Origin: Dryococelus australis
Taxonomy: Eukaryota; Arthropoda; Insecta; Phasmatodea; Phasmatidae
Direction of reading: 5' to 3'
NCBI GenBank assembly: GCA_029891345.1
Contig: CM056995.1
Span: 216,694,547-216,758,546 of the forward strand
Length of the DNA: 64,000 bases
The translations under genes and the position numbers were made by a program. The notes beneath the pieces were generated by a model that was not told where the DNA came from, did no database searches, and was given only the letters and a program-made list of their open reading frames with translations. Below are positions 35,616 to 46,831 of the stretch, in pieces; within the stretch, counting starts at the first letter, position 1; every line of letters begins with the position of its first letter.

Positions 35616-36736
35616 GACTTAGTCGTTTTCACTCCGTTGTAGAGGAAACAAATATGCAGGAATGACAGTTAGGGCTCATGGAACCACTTGATTAACCGCA
35701 AATAAATATTCGCAAAAAAACTTATTTATTTGAGCTTAAAAATTAAGAATATGTAGGGGATGAAGTGTGAATAGAGATTATTCTGATGTCCCACGTTTCA
35801 CCACTTACTCACAAATTCTTCGTTTTAGTAGCGTTAATTTATTGTTTCGGAGTGATTTTTAACTCTTTCTTATTACAGCAACGGTATATATGTAATATGT
35901 GATAACAAGTTTTTTTTACTTATTTTTATTCAGAATTATTTGATATCTGTAAACAAGGAAAACATACTGAAAAAGAAACTGTTAATCATTTTCATAAGGA
36001 CACAGTTTTATATTAAAATTTCAAATTGTTCACCTGTACTGCACCGCAATTTAAATAGCTAGGATCACATATTCAAAATAATTTTTCTCAAAAACTTACA
36101 TTGGCCAGAAAGCGAAGAAACCAATTTGGCGGGAAAAAGAGAGCCACAAGCGGAGATCTTGTCAACGACTTCACAGTTACGAACGATGAAACGAGATATG
36201 CTCAGTCCGTCAAAATATTTTTCGAGCTTTATTTAGACCATGGTGGCTGGAAAATATGTCATGTTTCTTATTTTCCTAGCTTACCTGAACTTCTGCTACA
36301 GATGTTGAAATTAACTTGTTGTGTTTCCAACTGGATATTTGCTATATATTTAATACAAGAGCATGCTACTTTTATGTGTTAATTTAATTAATGATTCAAA
36401 GTAAGAGAAATTTCAGATACCGGTTTCAGAAGATAGAATTACAAGTAGAATTTATGTTTGTTAGGTTGGAAATATCAGGGAGGTGTAGGTAGGCTTATAG
36501 TAAGGGAATGCGAGCTCAACACAGAAGTTTTTGTCTGCAAATGCTGCATTGAAGGACTGTCTGTCTACCTGGTTCGACACGCTCAAATGTCGGTACACGA
36601 AATATTGCATGTAGGCTTGGGACTGTATGTTTTGTACAACTCGTACACAGTTATGAAATTAGTATTAAAATATTACTTCCCGAGATTGCACAGTACTTAT
36701 ATGTAGTAACGATATATAACTGGTGTAATTTTTTCA
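35328..36736. other. Unassigned DNA with (TA)n tract
   Basis: A TA microsatellite lies at 35,579-35,612. Frames at 36,101-36,382 and 36,458-36,706 (93 and 82 codons) have basic or Cys-containing starts but no domain I recognise, and neither has convincing splice sites. Otherwise AT-rich filler. Confidence 0.35.
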
Positions 36737-37135
36737 AGGCTGTACACGCTAAACTGAGCAGTTTTTAAAGACCTGCTTATGATCTACTTATATGTACATT
36801 GTGTATTCTTCCGCCATATTTAACATTTTCATTGCCACAGGCCTCATCACTTTAGTCATGCTCCAATCAAGAGAAACTCTGAAGTTATTACAAAAGTATA
36901 TATTTAGAAATGTCCTATTATAGACTTCCATGCACTAAAAGAAAACAAAAAGTTAAATTTATCAATTCAATATTCCGAAGTGTTAACCTAACGGTTTAAA
37001 TTCTACTTTAAGGCATGAAACTACCTTCCCTTCGACTTTGCCACATTACCAGCCATGACAGTCAGTGCGGCCTTTAAAATATGCAGGTAGGAGCAGTGAA
37101 AATGTTCTATTGTTTTTGTGTTCGAAAGTGCTTAC
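36737..37135 (-). mobile_element. F1A MITE, degraded copy
   Basis: AGGCTGTACACGCTAAACTG starts it, and the interior follows F1A order to AATATGCAGGTAGGAGCAGT. The right TIR is reduced to TTCGAAAGTGCTTAC. Confidence 0.65.
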
Positions 37136-37244
37136 ATGAATACCCTATAGGTATGGTCCCTGTAATTGGCTTCCGTTTTATACATAGGAGCGTAATAAGA
37201 AATCATATGATAGCTAGTTCACAACTGGTTCATGAAATCAATTA

Positions 37245-37633
37245 CTGGAAAAATATATATTGCCCCTAAATGAATATATTTTTAAGGGGAATACTGACTG
37301 ACATGCTTAGAGTTAAGTTGGCAGCAACATTGAAAAAGTAAGTTCCGTGTTATAACCTGATGTTCAAAGCCAGAAGTTTATAATTTGTGTTCAATGGTTT
37401 TATTTCCTGTAGTTTATGCTGAATTATATCGCATACGATAAGGAACTTACATTTAGGTAGCTTATTCACATATCTATCAGTTTCAAATATCAAAACCGAT
37501 CGCTGCCTGAATAAAGTAATCAGCTTCATGGCAGTGTTAAGTTCATAAATTGCGTTAGGCTACAAAATGGGTATAAAAATTTATTCCGAGCAAGGCATTC
37601 AAAGTTTCTCAGTACACACCGAATAGCCTAATC
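37245..37633 (+). mobile_element. F1A MITE, strongly degraded, left end lost
   Basis: The order of blocks (ATGAATATATTTTTAAGGGG, ACTGACTGACATG, AAGTTGGCAGCAAC, CCTGAATAAAGTAATCAGC, ending CCGAATAGCC) matches F1A at lower identity. It faces the copy at 36,737 in inverted orientation. Confidence 0.5.
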
Positions 37634-37685
37634 TAAAGTTTCAGAATATTGTTCGATAGATATATTAGTAAATGTCATTCGGTAG

Positions 37686-38045
37686 GTGGCAATATTATTT
37701 TTTACAAGTGGTGTTATAATGTATGAGGCCCATACGTTACGCATGTGGTTGCTCTATAATTGCCCCCATGTAATAGATGCTCCTCCACAGTCCCTATACA
37801 TCAATGCCATTGAATATTTGTGGAGTGTGTTAAAAGAAAACATCTGCAAACATCCCATATCTAACCGGAATGACCTCAAAATTGCCGTTCAAAAGGAATG
37901 GGATAATACTGAGCCCTCTTATTGTGAAATATTGGTTCGATCTATGCCAGATAGGCATATTGAGATGAAAAAGAACTGTGGTCGTCACACTAGGTACCAA
38001 TTGTCCCCACATGCCCTTCAACGACAGGAAATATACAGACTGTAA
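37686..38045 (+). pseudogene. Tc1-like transposase C-terminal fragment
   Basis: The 119-codon frame reads as the end of a Tc1-type DDE transposase. A degraded PPQS...NAIEYLW segment stands where Tc1 enzymes have the PDLNPIE(H/N)LW motif, whose Glu is the last catalytic residue. It is followed by a basic HPISNRNDLK helix, a W-containing helix, SMPDR and a CGRHTRY end (GGHTKY-like in the family). The upstream two-thirds with the first two catalytic Asp residues is missing; the bases before 37,686 contain stops. A family enzyme cuts and pastes DNA at TA sites, but this copy cannot be active. I found no TIRs around it. Confidence 0.8.
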
Positions 38046-38414
38046 CCATTTTCATTGTGGTGTACATCTTGACCTAAGAATGTGTAGTTATTTGTTGTAA
38101 ATTTTTGTGTCATTTTGTGATGATATTTGATTTTTGTATCTGTTGTATGATGTATGCAAATATATTTACTAATCAATACACGCAATTTTCATATCCAAAT
38201 GACTTGTATTACAACAATGGAATATCATAGGACAGGTGTACCACTGCCACTGTGATTCATTGTAGGTTAGTATTTGTTCTGAAGTTTGTAATAATGAAAA
38301 CTACACAACATCCAAGGTACCAGAAAGACGCAAGATTTTCAGTACGATGTTTGGAGGTTCGGTCTAGTGAGTTGTTTATCCAGTAGTACTTAGCAGTGGC
38401 AGCGCAGAGATGAA
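38046..38414. other. AT-rich trailer of the Tc1-like fragment
   Basis: The sequence to about 38,200 (TTGTTGTAAATTTTTGTGTC) is probably transposon 3' non-coding DNA. The rest is unassigned. Confidence 0.35.
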
Positions 38415-38607
38415 ATGTTCGTGAGTGAAGATATTTGGGTGGCTCTTAATAGCGAGGTCTTGATTAGGGTGGTTGAAGTGAATATGGAGCGGTGTCGGAA
38501 TGAAGGGGCGAGGGAAACGGGAGATCCCCCAGAAAACCCGCCGTCCAATTACATAGTCTGGCACGATTGGTGGGAGGCGAGAGTGCTAATCGGCCAGCCA
38601 CCGTGAG
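38415..38607 (-). repeat. SINE S1 with internal deletion
   Basis: On the minus strand the head (CTGGCCGATTAGCACTCTCG, CCTCCCACC) joins directly to AATCGTGCCAGACTATG. About 45 bases including the B box are deleted. The body to TTAAGAGCCACCCAAATATC is otherwise complete. Confidence 0.8.
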
Positions 38608-38619
38608 ATGTTCGTGGGA

Positions 38620-39060
38620 CATGTTTTATTCGGCCCTGTGCTGGCAGGCTGAGGTGCGAGGGGAAACAACAGAGCTCGGACAATACGTGTGAGTGTGTTG
38701 TGACGAGGTGACGACTTGATGGTCGTGTGGCGGAGAGAGTGAGAGTGCGTGGCACGCGTGTAAACACAGCCCCCCCCCCCCCACGCTAACAGTTACAAGG
38801 GCAGCGATGGACGTGATGCGAGACGATCGTCGGCCGACATCTTGGCGGAGAGTTGCGCCACGATGTCTGCGTGCAGGGCGAGCCCCCCCCCCCCCCCATG
38901 ACCCGCACGCGGTCCCCACGACAATGGTCCTTCAGCAGTTCCCGCAAGCCCGGAGCAGTTTCCGGCCCTCTTGCCTCACTTCGCCGGGTCGTCAACACAA
39001 CGTGAGACAGCGTTCGCCACTACAGCATACAGGGGGGAAACTGAAACTCGACAGTATGGG
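38620..39060. other. GC-rich patch with two long poly(C) tracts
   Basis: CpG-rich sequence with C13 at 38,770-38,782 and C15 at 38,883-38,897. Overlapping frames of 86 (plus) and 97 (minus) codons are low-complexity Pro/Arg/His-rich translations of this composition. It may be an untranslated exon, a promoter-like island or an unrecognised repeat. Confidence 0.25.
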
Positions 39061-39075
39061 TACTTGACATTTTGA

Positions 39076-39123
39076 CATTTGGCCGAAGAAATCATTCTGC
39101 CAAACGCCTGTTCCGCCCATGCA
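39076..39123. repeat. Three degenerate units of a 16-bp minisatellite
   Basis: TTTGGCCGAAGAAATC, ATTCTGCCAAACGCCT and GTTCCGCCCATGCACT are consecutive 16-base units related to the array at 40,374-40,469. Confidence 0.5.
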
Positions 39124-39415
39124 CTGAAGATGATGTAGACCTATTATTCGTCTCCTGCGCATATACCCAACATTCACCTATCCCAAAGGAACACAACAGT
39201 CAAAGTCACATGATCAACAGTGTTGGACGTGTTTTTTTATATCTTGATTTTTTAAATGACAAGCACTTTTGTATGAATAGAATACTTTTACCGATTCTAA
39301 TTTATTCAAAATGCATTACATAATATTTAGATGTAGTATACATACATCTCAAAGCACTTATTTACTAAACAGTGTTCTGACCTGAAATTCAGTTCACGCC
39401 ATTTTTGCACGTCAT

Positions 39416-39503
39416 GTAGGCAGAAAAGCAGTTCAGTGTCGGTACACGGAGATTGGTTGTGCGCAGCCAGCGAGATCGGTCTACCTTATCTTTAGTCTAT
39501 GGT
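39416..39503 (-). repeat. MITE M1 end fragment
   Basis: The reverse complement starts ACCATAGACTAAAGATAAGG and follows the first 90 bases of the element at 933-1,294. The rest of M1 is not found nearby. Confidence 0.55.
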
Positions 39504-39732
39504 TTCGCCAACCGCTTCACTGTAGAGAAATTTCTTTTGAACTTTATGAACTGCCTTGGCTATTTTTTAACCAATATATTGTATGGGAATATTACCACGC
39601 ATCTAACTGTAAATGAGGAACTTTTATTTTGGGAACTCCCCTGTGCAGTTGACTGTTTCCTGAGCAAATGTAGGAACATTACAATAGATGTTTGGGAAAT
39701 AACTATATCATATGCACTTTCACACTATATGT

Positions 39733-40335
39733 ACAGGATATCAGGTAATTCGCGGATACGGATGGCACCACACGAGTCTATAGTCAAAACTAGTTAGAAT
39801 ATATTCTTTGGTAAAAATGCTTGAGGGCCTTACTTTACGAGAAGAAGAACATTAAAGTACATAAAATGACTCCACTCCACGTTAAGTACAGCGTACATCA
39901 TCAGCACACAAAACGTCTAAACGTCATAACAGGTGTTCGAAGTTTGCTCTGCCCATAGCAATGCACTTTTTACGCACGTCGGATGCATGCAGTATGCATG
40001 GAGCTTGGCCGCCGGATGCAGCCTTGGACATATCAATGTCCCAGTACTCACTGGATGTGAACTCCGTAGCCTATATGGCACTACATACTCAGCTTGGCTA
40101 TTTACCTTGTATGTCTTACGACGACACATTGATTGCAGCATCGCGACATCACCTCATCCTTACCTAAATGGAATACCACGTTTGCTGCAGTGGTTTTTTG
40201 AAATGTTCATCGCGTATTCCTCGTAAACGAAGGGTCTAATGTATTTTTTAATGAGTAAGAGTGTTTTCTACTCAGTTTTTATCATAGACTGGTGTGGTGG
40301 AGTCCGTATCCACGAACTACTTGATATCCTAAACA
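39733..40335. repeat. Inverted repeat pair H7
   Basis: AGGATATCAGGTAATTCG at about 39,735 pairs with the reverse complement of CGAACTACTTGATATCCT at about 40,313. Arms are about 50 bases and include a GGATACGGA core. The 550 bases between contain no recognised protein, although 97- and 68-codon frames overlap there. It could be a TIR element with the arms as its ends. Confidence 0.45.
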
Positions 40336-40373
40336 CTGATGAAGTAAATTTGCAAGTAATTTCTTAGAGTATT

Positions 40374-40469
40374 GTTCTACTAAATACTTGTTTTGCAAAA
40401 CTACTGTTCTATGAAACGCCTGTTCGGCTAAACGCCTTTTCTGCCAAACGTTTGTCGGTGTTTTAAACG
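40374..40469. repeat. 16-bp minisatellite
   Basis: Consecutive 16-base units: GTTCTACTAAATACTT, GTTTTGCAAAACTACT, GTTCTATGAAACGCCT, GTTCGGCTAAACGCCT, TTTCTGCCAAACGTTT, then a diverged sixth. The consensus is about GTTCTGCTAAACGCCT. A stray unit (GTTCGGCTAAATGCCC) lies at about 40,494. Confidence 0.65.
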
Positions 40470-40509
40470 AAAGAAATTGAATGCAAAACACATGTTCGGC
40501 TAAATGCCC

Positions 40510-41168
40510 CCCTCCCCCTTTTTTAACGACAGAATCTCATCTTATTCATGGGGATCATACATACGATACTTACGCAATCTAGAATGGCCTCATAAAAGAA
40601 TAAACAAACAGCGCCTCATTATTTGAAAATGTCACATATTTGAACTCACTCAGAATAAATACAACTCAGAACGAACAGTTTTTTTCGAAACACAGACAAG
40701 CGTATAGTTTAACAACAGAAATAGTAATGTTAGAATGGTCATGCAGCATAACCACAGATGTTAAATATACACGGCCAAAACAAAGAATTTATAATCCATT
40801 TATTCGAAAACTACATGTGTTAGAAACGTCATAAAACTGAGAATCACAGTCTGAAGAACAATCACAGGTGTAAAAACGATTATACAAGGGAAACACTTGC
40901 TTTAGAACTAGGAACACACATCTACAAACTGTCGTATATTTGAATCTCACAACACAGAACTAGTGTACAACTTAGAACGTCCTGTTTTGTGTACTTCTGT
41001 GGTATGTGGTTCTTGTGTGTGTGTTTCTAAGTTCTGATAACACCCTTTGCCAGCCTCACGAATACACGCGTTTTCTCCGCTGGTACTGAACATGACCGAG
41101 AAGTTCATGTTTCAATATCAAAACACGGTTGCGATGAAGAATGCTGAAGACTTTCGGTATTTTATGCT
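40510..41168. other. Unassigned AT-rich DNA
   Basis: No gene or bounded repeat seen. ATTTGAAnnnnnCAC-type phrases recur loosely. Confidence 0.35.
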
Positions 41169-41404
41169 ATAGGTTATTCTCGGTAAAATGAGCACTTTCG
41201 AAAGCCCTATAATTTGGAATAATAGTCAAAAAATATAATTTATTTTAGCCTTAGACTTAAACTTCTGAGTTTGGTGGAATATATACACTGTATTTATTAG
41301 TCACATGGCAATATTATTTTAAAAATATAGTTAAAGGATAAGAAATGACTGAAAGAAATAAGACCTGGTCTTCAAAAGTGCTCACTTTATCGTGAACAGA
41401 CTAT
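41169..41404 (+). mobile_element. F1B MITE copy
   Basis: Complete: left AGGTTATTCTCGGTAAAATG, right CTCACTTTATCGTGAACAGA, flanked by TA. The interior is as in the copies at 31,584 and 58,367. Confidence 0.75.
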
Positions 41405-42880
41405 ACTACTAATCTCCAAGCCTCTTAAAAAATTATTTAAGTTAATACGCCATAGTGAAGTTCAATTATACTTAGAAAGTATCTGTAATTTGACGGTTTC
41501 CATTAATTACCACAAAAAAGGGAGCAGGTGAAGAAAAACAAAACTATATAACAATGAAAAAAAAGAAAAAAGAAATGGAAATAAACAAAATCTTTTACTT
41601 ACAGACACATTAAAGAACAATATTTTGTATGTCAGCGCCGTGGTAGTAAAATACCAACGAAATAAATCAAAACTGCATGTTTTCTAGAAAGAAGGGAAAG
41701 AAAACCAAATAAATGTTGCAAAAAAGTTGTCCAACCGAAATCACTTTGGTAGTGACTTCCTATTCATGAACAGATTCATGCTGGGCCCTGGACGCGAACC
41801 ATAGTCAATATGGCATTCCTGCCAGATAAGTATGGTGCCTGAGATTTCTTGGTCACCAAGAACCCTCAGTCAACGAAGATTACTCAGTAAACCCGGAGCT
41901 CAATATAAGAACTTATGGAGACTTCAATGCATAACCACTTCAAGCCCATCGTTTGTCCAAGCTCCCGAATAGAGTGAAAGATCGCTAATATGAGTTAAAT
42001 GCCGTTAAATGAGAAGTTGTGATTGCAGTCATATTATTTGCTCAGTTCCCACAGTATTGTAAACACAAAACTTGTCAAAAGATAATACACTCATTTCTAT
42101 AACTGATAAATGTACCACTAGGGTACAGTATCAGAAAATTCCCAGTTCTTGAAATCGATAATAAATGCGTTCTCAGACAGCATCCTTCACTCTGTATCTA
42201 ACTTTAAAACTAATCTAGTGAGTTTCAAAATGTCTTCTCTGTCAATAAGAGGAAATTATTTCAAATTTTTTCTGCTCGTTTTCTCTTAATATGCAGTGGA
42301 GCGCACAAATTCATCGTAACGAAAAAGTATATGTAAGTATGTACTACATCTGTGGAGATCATCGCTACGATATATTTATAATTCCTGACACTACCCTTTC
42401 CTTTGTACGATACATTTTTTTGGTAAGCTATCACAGGTACAATCGTGAATGTTTTGGTTAAAATGTAACATAAAACAGCAGTATTCACAGATTTTAGAAC
42501 TCGGAATATTATAAGTATAAAAGTTAAGAAAAATTTAGTGAAACGAACCTTATATCCTAAAGTATTGTATCTCGGATATTATCTCAAAAGTCAGCATACA
42601 ATTTCTTCTTAATTTGGGTGAAATTATTTGTGCAATTTATGTGGACATTTTTACAGAGTGTAGGGCCTCTGTAATTTACAAAACCCTATTCGAATTTAAA
42701 TGTGACACCTACCTCTAGATAATGTAAGCATAGAAACTTGTGGGAAAGTCCTTAAATATTCGAAATGAAAACCAACAAACCATTTACGTATGCGGAAACA
42801 TACGTCAGTGCCTTTCCGTTATTGTTTCAGTGATGAAATCCGCGTTTCTTCTACAATCAGGGAAACAGGCAGACGATGGT
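41405..42880. other. Unassigned AT-rich DNA
   Basis: No recognised gene or repeat. The minus-strand frame at 42,261-42,488 (75 codons) has no motif. Confidence 0.35.
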
Positions 42881-43182
42881 TGAGCGATACTGGGGGCAAT
42901 TTGGGAACTGGGGCGCTCTCGTAACGGGCTGCCAGTGTCCGTTCAAGTGTTGTTGGCGGATGTTATGAACGTGGGAAGGCAGGCTGGCTGTCTGTCGGTA
43001 TCGCCACACGCGCTGTGCGTGTGTTGTCCGACTGTGTTGTGGAGCAATGTACCTCGCTTCCTTACCTCGTCGTTCGCCGTTGCAGGAAGTGTCCGGGAAA
43101 AAGTCGACGCAATGCCTATTATCTCAGTCGCCACTATCTCCACCTGACTTCCTGCTTCCTCAAACGGCCACGTGCTATAGCC
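42881..43182. other. GC-richer patch, unassigned
   Basis: Moderately CpG-rich, with a splice-acceptor-like TTCGCCGTTGCAG at about 43,071-43,083. Frames in all directions overlap, and none is recognisable. It ends where MITE M6 begins. Confidence 0.25.
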
Positions 43183-43240
43183 TATGGGCAGAGACTTGAA
43201 AAATTCGCGAATTCAATGACTTGCAGACTAGAATCTACAG

Positions 43241-43885
43241 TATTGATTTTCAAAGCTGTGCCCCCCCCCCCCCACCCAATGAAGGCGTGACGACATGCTA
43301 AGGGGGGCGCAGGCGCCAAGATGTTCACTCGTACAGTTAGTAAATTTAATTTAAACTTTATTAATCGGAATGTAGTGATAATAACATTTATAGATCAGTT
43401 CCATGTTGGCATAGACTCGCTGCCAGAAACCCTGCTGCGAAATACGATTTTAGGAAGATTGATGAAACATTGTTTTGGGTCAACTACTTAAAAGTTCGTC
43501 CTGAATTAGCAAATCAAGGGCTGCGATTATATTTGCATTTTTCAAGCACCTATTTATGTGAAAGTGCGTTTTCAGCAGTAGTAGCAATAGAAACGAAGTA
43601 TTAAAGCAAACTCGATATTGCCAGTGATTTACGTTGTGCAATTTCTTCTATTCAACCAATAATTGGGAATCTTGTTAAAAATATGCAAGATGACCCGTCT
43701 CATTTATTGATTTGTTCACCACCATTTGTTTTCAATAAGCATTAAAATTTAATAACAAAATAAAACTTTTGAGACTTTTATTAGTTTTAGTTTTGCCCTT
43801 ATCATAATGCAGTTGTGGCACATGGGGCGTAGTTATTTTTTTTTGCAGACGGGAGGCGTGATAAACAAAAGTTTGGAGACCCCTG
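43241..43885 (+). mobile_element. Internally deleted hAT element
   Basis: The element ends ...GTTTGGAGACCCCTG, whose reverse complement CAGGGGTCTCCAAAC is a classic hAT terminus. The left end is decayed (TATTGATTTTCAAAGCTGTG) and followed by C13. The flanks are ATCTACAG (43,233-43,240) and CTCTACAG (43,886-43,893), an 8-base duplication with one mismatch, the size expected for hAT. A C-terminal transposase fossil lies inside (43,422-43,745), with an AATAAA signal at about 43,759. Confidence 0.8.
43422..43745 (+). pseudogene. hAT transposase C-terminal (dimerisation) domain fossil
   Basis: About 108 codons in one frame. It has NPAAKYD, then FW...YLKVRPELANQGL, then the hallmark FSSTYLCESAFSAV segment and KLD...LRCAIS, ending in a natural TAA. 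This is the hAT C-terminal dimerisation region, with the conserved Leu/Cys/Glu/Phe pattern used by ZBED/SCAND-type hAT-derived proteins. An in-frame TAA at 43,602-43,604 and loss of the whole N-terminal and catalytic part mark it as dead. Confidence 0.85.
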
Positions 43886-44085
43886 CTCTACAGTCGTAAG
43901 TACGAATATGCCGATATCAACTGCACATTGGTTGTCTGCGGTCAAAGTGGATGGCGACAATTGGACACCGTTCTCCAGGAGGTATTAAACACCGTGTAGA
44001 CCAATGGCCAAAGTTATATAAATGCACGTGTTTTGAATTCTAGCTTGTCCCAAAATCAATCCGTGAATTCTTCAGTTCTATAGCT

Positions 44086-44322
44086 ATAGGCTGTTCACGG
44101 TAAAGAGAGCACTTTTGAGGCCCTAGTTACTTTTTTCCTATCAGCCATTTTTTATTCTTCCACCACTTTTAGACATAAGTATTGCCATGTATGTAATACA
44201 GAGTGTATGTATTTCACCGGACTCAAAAGTTAACGTCTAAAGCTACAGTAAAATATATTTATTGACTGATATTCCAAATGAGAGGGCATCAAAAAGTGCT
44301 CACTTTACGGTGAACAGCCAAT
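44086..44322 (-). mobile_element. F1B MITE copy
   Basis: Complete, with both TIRs (AGGCTGTTCACGGTAAAGAG; GCTCACTTTACGGTGAACAG). It lies immediately after MITE M6 and before R3. The interior is in reverse orientation relative to the copies at 41.2 and 58.4 kb. Confidence 0.8.
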
Positions 44323-44334
44323 ACCATAGCTGTT

Positions 44335-44535
44335 TTCCGCGTTTGAAGCCTAGAGACTCGTGAGCGATACGGGCGACTATGCCAAGCACATCAAGTGCAC
44401 TATAGCCCCTAAGCACAAGGCTCTGAACTGGCGCCCAGTGTTCTCGTCGCACTGCGTGTACCTACGGGACTTTTAGCGAAGACTCTGTTATTTTATTGGT
44501 TGAAAGTCTGTAGGAAGCTTCAGTTTACGTGACGT
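44335..44535 (+). repeat. R3 dispersed repeat
   Basis: The core reads GCCCCTAAGCACAAGGCTCT, GAACTGGCGCCCAGTGTTCT and CGTGTACCTACGGGACTTTT. The ATTTTATTGGTTGAAAGTCT block extends it to GTAGGAAGCTTCAG. Confidence 0.6.
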
Positions 44536-44539
44536 CTTG

Positions 44540-45331
44540 AAAGTTCTCAACATAAATCGTCTGAAGTGTGTGTTGTTTTCTTAGGTCAGTAGATTGGACG
44601 CAGCTTTAATAGTTCCGTCGGGAAACGTTGTAACACTGCAAATCTTCGGAGTTATGTTTACAGTTAGTCATAGACGTTATTATTGCATATATAATTATAG
44701 AATACTTGCTTATGTTGTAACTTCTTTTAATATCATTTCCAAATTACGCTTAACTATATGAGTTAACAGTATAATATTTGGTTTATTTTATTAGTTGTTT
44801 ACATAGAGACTAATTTGTTTCTAGACAGTATTTTCCATTTTTCCTAGAGGTTATAAAGCAATTAAATGTTTATTAAACGAAAGTACCAAATAATATTATA
44901 AGGGTTGTCTCTCGTCTTGCCAATGCCAATTGGCGGAGAGATGCATCATGGTCAGATGACAGCCAATCAGAGGACAGATGACAACATAAGTAAGGCTGAT
45001 GTAAGATAGAACAAAATTTTCGTGTAGAAAGAATTATCACCACAGCCAAAGATGATCGTGTGGGCTTTAATATAATAAGAACTGAAGAATATAATTATGA
45101 ATATTGAACGAAATTGCTGAAATATGTTTTCAACCTGAAATTGTTGATTAAGAAGAATTATTTATTACAAAAATAATAATTTTCTAATATTATAACGCAG
45201 TTCATGTGCCAGGTAGGTGGGAGCATTAGGAGTACAGAGGTGCAACAATCTCTCATAACGCGATCTCCAGCCGCACAGGACAGCAAAATCACCTCACTGG
45301 ACAACAATACATCGGAACCGTAAAGTATTAA
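44540..45331. other. Unassigned AT-rich DNA
   Basis: No gene or bounded repeat recognised. Confidence 0.4.
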
Positions 45332-45761
45332 AGGCTGTTCACGATAAAGTGAGCACTTTTGAAATCAACCTTCGAAAAAAGGGACTGCTCCTACCTGCAT
45401 ATATTTTAAAGGGCATACTGAGTGACATGCGCCCAGTAAAGTTGGTAACGATGTATGAGAAAGTAGTTCCATTTCTTAACGTTGAATAAAACATGTTAGG
45501 TAACCATTTGTGTTAAATTTTATAATTTATTTCGCTTTCTCTTTTTTTTTTTTTATCCGTCGAAGTGTAAAAATTAGCAGAATTGTAAAATAATTACTTT
45601 TCTAACAATTTTACATATTCGCTTGACCGACTTCTGATTAAAGTGATAAGGCCTATGGCAATGTTAATTTTACATAAGGTGGAAGAATACGCTACGCACA
45701 TACAAGTAAGTAGATCTTAAGCCGGGTTTTCAAACGTTCTCATTTTACCGTGAACAGCCTA
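45332..45761 (+). mobile_element. F1A MITE, one of the best copies
   Basis: Left AGGCTGTTCACGATAAAGTG, right ACCGTGAACAGCCT. It contains GGGCATACTGAGTGACATGC GCCC (one palindrome base changed) and CATAAGGTGGAAGAATACGC. Useful as a reference copy. Confidence 0.85.
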
Positions 45762-45934
45762 TAGTAATTTGTATTGACCTGTCACAATCGGTAAATTAAT
45801 GATGTTTTTCGTAAAATAGCGACACGCTACCTCTAATGAGACTGTTACAAATGTAATTTTAAAAAAACCTAATCAGGTTGTGGCTGCGTCGGTAACACGG
45901 TCGTAACGTCTACGTTAACACGCCTGGGTTAAAC

Positions 45935-46165
45935 GGGGCCGCGGTGGTGTGGTGGTTAGACTACTTGCCTCCCTCTAAAATGAACCGAGCTCGATTCCTG
46001 GTGGGGTCGCCTCCGGAATTTTCGCACGGCAGGTATTCTCGGGGACCTCCCATTACTCTCGTTCTTGCATTCCGACGCTGCTTCATTTTCACCTTGCTTC
46101 ACCCTCATCGGCTCTCGAGATAGCGATGTTAATAGCTGCCCAAATATCTTCATTCACTCACATCT
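45935..46165 (+). repeat. SINE S1 with body deletion
   Basis: The head GGGGCCGCGGTGGTGTGGTG with CTACTTGCCTCC and a B-box variant (GCTCGATTCCTGG) is intact. The block from GGAATCGTGCC to GGCGGGTTTT is missing, so CGCACGGCAGG runs straight to TTCTCGGGGACCTCCC. Confidence 0.85.
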
Positions 46166-46207
46166 GTGTTAGAAGTTAATTTTTTCTATGCGATGTAATG
46201 TAGTTAA

Positions 46208-46525
46208 AATAGCCGCCATTTTTATTCTTGGTTTTCTTGCTTACTTATAATTTTAAACATGAAAATTCCCTAAGTACGTTTATGGTGACCTAGCTGCTGA
46301 CTTTAGGCTGCAATACAGATATAAAAATTGAACTAAGAACTCGTAACTATGTTACAATGTCGAATCGATATTGTGGTGTATTTAAGGGTTCTTAGTTCAG
46401 TTTTTATATATTTACTGCAGCCTTAAGTCAACAGCTAGGTCGCTATAAACTTACCCTTGAAATGTTCATGTTTTAAAAATAAATAAGCAGGATAAAACCA
46501 AGAATTCAAAATGGTGGTTGAAGAT
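46208..46525. mobile_element. Hairpin MITE H3 (AATAGCCGCCATTTT ends)
   Basis: Arms of about 140 bases are strongly complementary: TTATTCTTGGTTTTCTTGC against its partner ending CCAAGAATTCAAAATGG, and GACCTAGCTGCTGACTTTAG against CTTAAGTCAACAGCTAGGTC. The loop is only about 40 bases. No coding capacity. Confidence 0.75.
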
Positions 46526-46831
46526 TGTCCTAAAATCAGCAGATCTAGACGATATATTTTTCGTTTTCACGAAAATAAACACGCTGGCGCATTCGAGTCG
46601 CGAGATATTCTGCCCAGAAAATAATTTCCCACGTGTAAAATTTCTGTCAACCGTCGAGGGCTTTTACACGCCCCTAACGCTGCGCGGTGCCAACGTAATG
46701 TAATGCTTGAATCGTAGACGTATAACCGATCCAACAAGAACATGTTCATTTCAATCGTGTCGTTAGTCACGAAGCTATAGTTTCCGGATATATAATCTTG
46801 GAAATGCTGCAACGCGTTTCCGTTCTGGTAT

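Larger units (their letters stand above)
43183..44083. mobile_element. MITE M6 copy interrupted by a hAT element
   Basis: The left part (GGGCAGAGACTTG, AAAATTCGCGAATTCAATGA, CTAGAATCTACAG) and the right part (TCGTAAGTACGAATATG to CTTGTCCCAAAATCAATCC and TTCTATA) together match the intact copy at 13,164-13,469. The break falls exactly at the hAT boundaries. Confidence 0.7.

Noticed and set aside
36101..36382. A 93-codon frame with a basic start as an exon
   Set aside because: No donor at its end, no recognised domain, and its second half is hydrophobic AT-rich translation.
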